Origin: DASZOC01 sp035550975
Lineage (GTDB): Bacteria > Actinomycetota > CADDZG01 > WHSQ01
Length of the DNA stretch: 64,000 bases
Assembly (NCBI GenBank): GCA_035550975.1
Contig: DASZOC010000041.1
Location: 32,037-96,036, forward strand
Reading direction: 5' to 3'
Both the position numbers and the translations under genes were made by a program. The notes below the pieces were generated by a model. It was not told the origin of the DNA and did no database searches. It saw only the letters and a list, made by a program, of their open reading frames with translations. Shown in pieces: positions 59,052 through 64,000 of the stretch; position 1 is the first letter of the stretch; each line of letters opens with the position of its first letter.

Positions 59052-61501
59052 AATTGTTAGAGCTCGAAATCATCGATACACGAGGCATTCGTGACCTGCG
59101 TCTATCGCCGAAGGGCGAGAACCTAGTCGTCTGGGGACCCAACGGCTCCGGGAAGAGCGCAGTGATCGACGCCGTCGACTTTCTCTTTACGGGTCGAATG
59201 AGAAGGCTGGGAGGTGACGGCACTGGAGGCATCACCTTGGGTAAACATGGCCCCCATGTCGATGCTGCTCCGGACCATGCTTTAGTTAGAGGAGCGGTTA
59301 GCCTCGAAGGAGGCACCGACCCTCTGGAGCTAGTTCGGCGTCTATCCACACCAGCCAACCTTGAGTTCGATGAGGCGCGCACCGCCGAAGCAACCCCGTA
59401 TCTTGAGATAGCGGCCCGCGGGCAAAATATCCTCACCAGGCGCGAAATCCTCCGATTTGTCACCTCCGACCCTCGTACACGAGGAGAGCAGATACAGGCT
59501 CTCCTGGACTTAGTCGGTGTCGACAACATCCGAAAGGCCCTAACTCAGGCACGAAATCGCTGCAATCATGCTGCTGCGGATGCTGTTGCAACCCTAACGG
59601 AATCACGATCACGCCTCTCGTCATTGATCGGAGTCGACAAGCCCGAAAAAGAAGACGTATTGAACTTCACCAATGACTGTCGCCAGACTTTAGGGGCTGA
59701 GGCCCTAGTTGACCCAAGTATCGACTCGCTTAAGTCACACCTGACGTCTCCGATCGGTACGAGTCTTCCCGATGGCCTAAATCCCCAAGCTCTATCGAAG
59801 ACTTTGAGTCTTCTTGAGACCCACTTCAGTACGGCATCAATTTCGCGACTAGGAGCCCTCGAAAAGCAAGTGAATAGCCTCCGCGAAGAAATCCTTTCAG
59901 ACCGCGGCCAACTCAGCGTTCTCAAGAAAAAAGACTTGCTTTCAAGAGGCCTGGAGCTCCTGGATGAGAGCGGACTCTGCCCGCTATGCGAAACAGAGTG
60001 GGACCCAACTGAGCTGAGGACGAAAATCCAGCAAAGACTTGACGCCGCGCTGGCTCTTGAGAAAAGTGAAACGAGCGCGAAAGCAGTTGTCAATGAGCTC
60101 CGAGAACGCGTCTCGACAACTATCGCCGCCCTGAATGATCTTCGATTACTGGGTGACATTCCCGCTGCGGCGACAGCGTACGAGACCGTCAGTAAAGTGG
60201 CCGACACTCTTCGGGAATGCATCACACCGCTGGGAAAGCAAGTCCACGAAATTCTCCTCTCAGAGGATTCAATCGAACCGTCCAACATCTACAACAATGC
60301 AGATGTATCCCGCGCCGTAACGGTGCTGACTAAGTTCGTTCAGCGCATTTCGACCGAGGTGGACCAACGAGTAGCCGCCTGGGATTCGCTCACTCGTCTC
60401 GAAGAGGTACTCAACTCTGTCGACAATGCACGGAAGAGAGTCATTGAAACAGAAAGAGCCGAGCATCTTGCTGATGAACTGGTATCGGCATTCGCCAAAT
60501 CCAGAGATGAAGTGCTCCAAGAACTCTATGACGCGATAAAGGAACGATTCGTTGACCTCTATAGGGCAATTCACAGCCCCGATGAGCCCACTTTCACCGC
60601 TGCCTTGCAGCCCAAAGGGGCTGGGGTTGATCTCAATGTGGACTTCTACGGTCGAGGAACACATCCGCCTCACGCGCTCCATAGCGAAGGCCATCAGGAC
60701 AGCATGGGATTGTGCCTATTCCTCGCACTACTTGAGGGTCTGACAGGAGGGGCCCCAAAGGTAGTGCTTCTTGATGACGTGGTCATGTCTGTTGATGCCG
60801 ATCACCGCAGAGCGCTAGCCAAACTTTTGAAATCTTCGTTCCCTGACACGCAATTCATCATCACCACACACGATCGAACGTGGTCGAACCAACTCCGGAC
60901 CGAAGGAGTCGTGACCTCAGCCAACACAGTCCAGTTTTATGGATGGAATCTTGAGACCGGCCCCCGTGTCCTCTATGAAGGCGACTTGTGGAACCGCATC
61001 GCCGAGAGCTTGGAAAAGGAAGACGTTCCCGGAGCCGCACATCGACTGCGTAGAGGATCGGAGGAATACTTTCAGTCAGTTTGCGACGCAATCAGGGCAC
61101 CGGTTCGCTTCTCACTTGCTGGACGGCACGAACTCGGGGATTTCGTGCCTGCGGCAATGAGTCGGTACAAGGAACTGATCAAGAGGGGAAAGAAGGCAGC
61201 CAATTCGTGGGGATCAACTGATGCCCTTACTACTCTTGAGGAACTTGAGAGCACGGCGAAACAGGTTTTCGCGCGCACGAATGCCGAGCAGTGGGCTATC
61301 AACGACAATGTTCACTACAACAGCTGGATGAATCTTGAAGCCGCTGAATTTGAGCCGATAGTCGAGGCTTTCCAAGACCTTTACGCCATCTTCCGCTGCA
61401 CGAGCTGCGGAACATGGATTCGAGTTGCTACCACGGCAGGCACTGACACCTCAGTGAAATGCGACTGTGGAGGAGTGGCTTGGAACCTCGTAGAGAAATA
61501 G
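59048..61501 (+). CDS. SMC/RecF/Rad50-like ABC ATPase with zinc-binding motifs
   Basis: 817 residues, ATG at 59048. Walker A WGPNGSGKSAVIDAV is near residue 30-45. A coiled-coil region (~180-500) holds ESGLCPLCETEWDP near 310-320, a zinc-hook-like CxxC as in Rad50. The end of the motor has the ABC signature region SEGHQDSMGLCLFLALLEGL, Walker B VVLLDDVVMSVD and the H-loop FIITTHDRTW (~600). An extra ~200 residues follow, ending FRCTSCGTWIRV...VKCDCGGVAW, a CxxC zinc ribbon. This makes it a DNA-end or DNA-loop-binding ATPase of a conflict system. No nuclease is fused, so partners may lie nearby. Confidence 0.85.
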   Translation: MKLLELEIIDTRGIRDLRLSPKGENLVVWGPNGSGKSAVIDAVDFLFTGRMRRLGGDGTGGITLGKHGPHVDAAPDHALVRGAVSLEGGTDPLELVRRLSTPANLEFDEARTAEATPYLEIAARGQNILTRREILRFVTSDPRTRGEQIQALLDLVGVDNIRKALTQARNRCNHAAADAVATLTESRSRLSSLIGVDKPEKEDVLNFTNDCRQTLGAEALVDPSIDSLKSHLTSPIGTSLPDGLNPQALSKTLSLLETHFSTASISRLGALEKQVNSLREEILSDRGQLSVLKKKDLLSRGLELLDESGLCPLCETEWDPTELRTKIQQRLDAALALEKSETSAKAVVNELRERVSTTIAALNDLRLLGDIPAAATAYETVSKVADTLRECITPLGKQVHEILLSEDSIEPSNIYNNADVSRAVTVLTKFVQRISTEVDQRVAAWDSLTRLEEVLNSVDNARKRVIETERAEHLADELVSAFAKSRDEVLQELYDAIKERFVDLYRAIHSPDEPTFTAALQPKGAGVDLNVDFYGRGTHPPHALHSEGHQDSMGLCLFLALLEGLTGGAPKVVLLDDVVMSVDADHRRALAKLLKSSFPDTQFIITTHDRTWSNQLRTEGVVTSANTVQFYGWNLETGPRVLYEGDLWNRIAESLEKEDVPGAAHRLRRGSEEYFQSVCDAIRAPVRFSLAGRHELGDFVPAAMSRYKELIKRGKKAANSWGSTDALTTLEELESTAKQVFARTNAEQWAINDNVHYNSWMNLEAAEFEPIVEAFQDLYAIFRCTSCGTWIRVATTAGTDTSVKCDCGGVAWNLVEK

Positions 61502-61535
61502 AGCGCGTCACCCACTCATAGTGAAGTGCTGAGAC

Positions 61536-61925
61536 TCACGTCGATTCTGCAATCTCCTTGTGAGCCCATTCGCGTACGGCGACAACTTGCTTGATGGCCT
61601 CAACGCGATCGATAGGAGGGGTCACTGCGAGCGGGTACCTTTCTTGCACCGCGTAGCGAGAAAGGTCAGCAACCTCACGCAAGTCCTCTGGGTAAGCGTG
61701 ACCGGATCGGCGGCACTGCTCGATCAGAACATCAAGATCGTGCGTCCTCTCAGGTTTCTCCTGATCGGTCGCAAGGACGGCCTTGAGGTACTTCTCGACC
61801 GCCTGTTGAGCGTGAAAACCAAAGATCGCGTCGGAGATTCGCTCATCCTCTAGCCCCGCTACGAGGAGCGACTCGTCCTCTCGACCCTTAGCCACAAAGG
61901 CTTTCGCAAGATCAAGCGGCGTCAT
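61536..61925 (-). CDS. HEPN-domain protein of a HEPN-MNT pair
   Basis: 129 residues, GTG/ATG at 61925. The HEPN (PF05168-like) pattern FGFHAQQAVEKYLKAVLATDQEKPERTHDLDVLIEQC (~35-75) is clear; the AEK-like QQAVEKYLKA helix is typical. The catalytic RX4-6H motif of the HepT-type ribonucleases is not evident, so activity cannot be assumed. It overlaps the nucleotidyltransferase gene upstream by 14 bases, giving a classical two-gene toxin-antitoxin-like module. Confidence 0.85.
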   Translation of the reverse strand: MTPLDLAKAFVAKGREDESLLVAGLEDERISDAIFGFHAQQAVEKYLKAVLATDQEKPERTHDLDVLIEQCRRSGHAYPEDLREVADLSRYAVQERYPLAVTPPIDRVEAIKQVVAVREWAHKEIAEST

Positions 61926-62289
61926 AGATAAGCCGGCCTTCCGTCAACGCGTCGTTGATCGGGTGGCCGATCACGTCGCCCCAGTCCTCGAGATCCTGAT
62001 GCGAATAGACGAGCACGTCTACCGGCGGGCGGCCTCGAACAGTACGGAGAGCGCGATATGCGCGGGTAACCTCCTCGCGCTGCTTACTCAACTCAGACAC
62101 GACAACTATGAAGTCCAGATCGCTGTCTCCGGTTAGCTCGCCGCGTGCTGCGGAGCCAAACAGGATCACCTTCTCTGGAGCGAGTTCGCTGACCAGAGCC
62201 TCGACGACTTCGTCAACTATCGTCGGCAGCTGTGGTCGGAGTGTCTTATCCACAGAGTTCAATTTACGGGAAAGCCGACGACGATTCAT
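61912..62289 (-). CDS. Minimal nucleotidyltransferase (MNT) of a HEPN-MNT pair
   Basis: 125 residues, ATG at 62289 (a GTG at 62253 is an alternative). The polymerase-beta-type core is VILFGSAARGELTGDSDLDFIVVVSE near residues 40-65: GSAARG and the DxD pair, with VDVLVYSHQDLED as the third acidic strand. MNTs of this type AMPylate or otherwise modify the partner HEPN protein. It lies upstream of and overlapping the HEPN gene, the standard order. Start choice does not affect the core. Confidence 0.88.
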   Translation of the reverse strand: MNRRRLSRKLNSVDKTLRPQLPTIVDEVVEALVSELAPEKVILFGSAARGELTGDSDLDFIVVVSELSKQREEVTRAYRALRTVRGRPPVDVLVYSHQDLEDWGDVIGHPINDALTEGRLIYDAA

Positions 62290-62381
62290 ACGACCAGGTC
62301 GCGGCCCCTTCGTTCGTGATTGCCCACCTCATTGTCAATGGGGTGCACCTGGACCCTGTGGTCCTCTCCCGAGTTGAGGAC

Positions 62382-62927
62382 CTAGAACCCTTGATTGAGA
62401 CAGCCAGCCTTTATCGCGGCAAGGAACTGTTCAACAGTTGACTCCGATTGCAGGCCCTGGATGATCTCAATGGCGCCACTAGCGAGAGCCACGTTCGGGT
62501 GGGCGGCATCCCTAACTTCATCAGCAACATAGGTCGTAACGTCTTCGGTCGTCGGGAAACGACCCAGGTTCAAATATGCGTCTGCTACCGCGCACGTAAC
62601 TTTGCGGCTCGTCTCATCTGTAACCTCGCTATCGCCCGAGAGCTGAAGCTGCTGGGTAAGACTCGTAACCTTTCTGTCGAGTGGGGCCGCCGGGTCAGGA
62701 ACACTCTGTTCGTACCGAAGAACGTCATCGGCCGTGGGAGGTCGCTGCCCCGGAAAGTCGTCGGCGATGTTCCTGCTGCCTTTGATGAGGTCATCAAAGG
62801 TATTTATCGCCTCGTCCGCTGCCTTAACGACCGACTTAGCCGCGCCCCGACACTGGGAGCCTGCCATGAGCAAGCTAGCCATCAGGATCACCATCAAGCG
62901 GAAAGCCATTCCGGAGGCAGGAATCAT
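62382..62927 (-). CDS. Exported protein, unknown
   Basis: 181 residues, ATG at 62927, two bases after the patatin stop. The N-terminus MAFRLMVILMASLLMAGSQC is a signal-type hydrophobic segment with a cysteine at the end of the core; the -1 residue is Gln, so it is not a clean lipobox. The rest is helical and acidic (AADEAINTFDDLIKGSRNIADDF, then DVTTYVADEVRDAAHPNVAL). No family recognised. Tight coupling to the patatin gene suggests it acts with it at the membrane; this is inference. Confidence 0.6.
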   Translation of the reverse strand: MIPASGMAFRLMVILMASLLMAGSQCRGAAKSVVKAADEAINTFDDLIKGSRNIADDFPGQRPPTADDVLRYEQSVPDPAAPLDRKVTSLTQQLQLSGDSEVTDETSRKVTCAVADAYLNLGRFPTTEDVTTYVADEVRDAAHPNVALASGAIEIIQGLQSESTVEQFLAAIKAGCLNQGF

Positions 62928-62929
62928 GT

Positions 62930-64000
62930 CTATGCCGCCAACATCGGGAGAAGTTTGTCGATTTTGGCACGAGATGCCTGAACGAGATGCTCGCCCGTTT
63001 GCCTCAGAGCCTCTAGATTCGCGGGACTGACATTGTCCATCGCGTGCATGGCTCCAAACTCGAGAGTTGTTTGCAGCCGGACATATCGAGAACCCATCGC
63101 TCGACTAAGTTGCTCGCGCAGAAGTTCGCCACCGGCCGAGGACAACGTCCCAGCGAGCCGGGGAGCAATTTGTAACCAAGTGCGTTGATCAGCGAGTTGG
63201 ACAACGTCATCCATCTCGGGTTGACGCCCGGCCTTATGGCCCGTCCCAATCGATACGAGCAGGATCTCGTCCTGCCTCCTCGGGTCTAGTTGTCGCATCG
63301 CGAGCGCTTCGGTCAACCCAACGATGGCCGGGTCGTTAGCCACGAGTCCACCGTCAACGCATTCATGAGACACACCGACGGTGTCTCGATACCTAAACGG
63401 CGGGAAAAATGTGGGCCCAGCCGAGGAAGCTCTAGCGACATGCCACATCTGCGCGTCGCCGAGTTCACCTTGCGTCAGGCCCCCACCTCGGAAGATCAAT
63501 GGTTTCTGAGTGGCGAAATCGCAGCTGACACCTATTACCGGCCGGAGGGCGTGAGACATGAGCACGCTTCCGAACTGCTCCTGCAGCTCATGCTCGAGAG
63601 GCCCGGGCGGGTACCTCGCGTTCCCTTGGGAGCGGTCCCCTCCGAAGGGGGCAAAGACCTTCCTGATGTTCCCCGTGCCCATGAACCGTTTCATCTTGTC
63701 CCCAAGAGTCGCACCCGGTGGCAAGGGGGAGCGGTAGCCGAGTGCGGCGTCACTTACCGAACGTGGCATGCGAGCGAGTGGCATGCCACCCAACGGGAAG
63801 ATTGACCCCCCGCGTTCAAGGTAGAGCTTTCTTATCTCGTTGGCGGACCTTGGCGTGCCGGTAGCTTGCGGACAAGTCAGCGCGAGGGCGAGAATGCAAC
63901 CCGTGGAGGTGCCCACCAGCAAATCGAACATCTCAAAGGCATGACGGCCGGATCTCGCTTCCAAGTCAGCCAGCAGAGTCGCCGGAATAATCCCCCGGAC
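62930..64000 (-). CDS. Patatin-like phospholipase, CapV-like, 5' end beyond the window
   Basis: At least 356 residues; the start is off the right edge, with in-frame sequence (VRGIIPATLLADLEARSG) running to base 64000. RGIIPATLL is the end of the patatin glycine-rich oxyanion motif. The nucleophile motif VGTSTGCILALALT (GxSxG) follows near 63910, and the DGG with the catalytic Asp is VDGGLVANDP near 63345. The pattern matches CapV-type patatins, the phospholipase effector of CBASS. Other conserved parts are ARASSAGPTFFPPFRY and LVSIGTGHK. The cyclase, if present, must be beyond the window. Cell-membrane lipid cleavage is expected. Confidence 0.88.
   Translation of the reverse strand, partial: VRGIIPATLLADLEARSGRHAFEMFDLLVGTSTGCILALALTCPQATGTPRSANEIRKLYLERGGSIFPLGGMPLARMPRSVSDAALGYRSPLPPGATLGDKMKRFMGTGNIRKVFAPFGGDRSQGNARYPPGPLEHELQEQFGSVLMSHALRPVIGVSCDFATQKPLIFRGGGLTQGELGDAQMWHVARASSAGPTFFPPFRYRDTVGVSHECVDGGLVANDPAIVGLTEALAMRQLDPRRQDEILLVSIGTGHKAGRQPEMDDVVQLADQRTWLQIAPRLAGTLSSAGGELLREQLSRAMGSRYVRLQTTLEFGAMHAMDNVSPANLEALRQTGEHLVQASRAKIDKLLPMLAA

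Noticed and set aside
61912..62289. Nucleotidyltransferase as a CBASS cyclase for the patatin
   Set aside because: It is a minimal MNT of a HEPN-MNT pair, far shorter than CD-NTases and paired with HEPN by overlap.
62232..62441. 69-codon plus-strand frame
   Set aside because: Overlaps the MNT gene start and the exported-protein stop on the other strand; no motif and no Shine-Dalgarno support.
1..64000. CRISPR array, IS element, integrase or transposase
   Set aside because: No regular direct repeats, DDE/Tyr-recombinase motifs or terminal inverted repeats were seen by reading, though subtle remnants could be missed.

Overview
The window looks like chromosomal DNA of a high-GC Gram-positive bacterium, most likely an actinobacterium outside the well-studied genera. 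The clues are an adjacent AdnA/AdnB helicase-nuclease pair, an HRDC-bearing UvrD2-type helicase, Lhr, an LLM-class flavin oxidoreductase that may use F420, frequent GTG/TTG starts and G/C-ending codons. No rRNA, tRNA, IS element or CRISPR array was recognised, so finer placement is not possible from sequence reading alone.

Region 1 (1-24 kb) is ordinary chromosome rich in nucleic-acid enzymes: Lhr (cut by the left edge), a secreted metzincin-like protease, AdnB-AdnA, a hotdog thioesterase, a BON/lipoprotein/ferritin-like run, PadR, a DEAD-box RNA helicase, a secreted esterase, AlkB, DUF2277, a DNA methyltransferase with an unusual C-terminal domain, UvrD2, a DMT exporter and a REC-GGDEF-REC regulator.

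Region 2 (24-31 kb) is a catabolic cluster. It holds a salicylyl-CoA/anthraniloyl-CoA monooxygenase-reductase fusion, an LLM oxidoreductase, enoyl-CoA hydratase, a RidA-family protein, acyl-CoA dehydrogenase and a PaaK-type aryl-CoA ligase. Together they fit CoA-dependent aerobic breakdown of an aromatic acid, perhaps 2-aminobenzoate or salicylate. The ligase is broken by a one-base frameshift at about 29956, and the monooxygenase looks C-terminally short.

Region 3 (31-39.4 kb) is membrane and envelope related: multi-pass proteins, DUF488, a VOC protein, a VanY-like M15 peptidase, a LiaF-like toastrack protein divergent from a PspC-histidine kinase and its NarL-type regulator, and a SAM methyltransferase.

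Region 4 (39.4 kb to the right edge) is visibly more A/T-rich and reads as a genomic/defence island. In order it holds a DUF6338 protein with two small partners sharing a PPPxDxGVG motif, a frameshifted SIR2-like protein, and a three-gene operon of BPTD_3080-type restriction helicase, DNA methyltransferase and a GmrSD-like DUF262/DUF1524 protein. Then come an HNH endonuclease, a RadC/JAB-like protein without its catalytic histidines, an uncharacterised protein coupled to a 38-residue Cys/His protein, a secreted SNase, an ARPP-1 protein with two tiny membrane proteins, a PD-(D/E)XK protein and a zinc-ribbon/coiled-coil/Mrr protein. It ends with a 64-residue protein coupled to an SMC/RecF-like ATPase, a HEPN-MNT pair and a CapV-like patatin running off the right edge.

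The best candidates for undescribed biology are the restriction/GmrSD operon as one composite system, the 64-aa + ATPase pair (58857-61501), the DUF6338 trio (39610-40835), the methyltransferase-nuclease-like fusion (18053-19537) and the coupled pair at 52619-53286. Several frameshifts could be genuine decay or assembly error and should be settled from reads.
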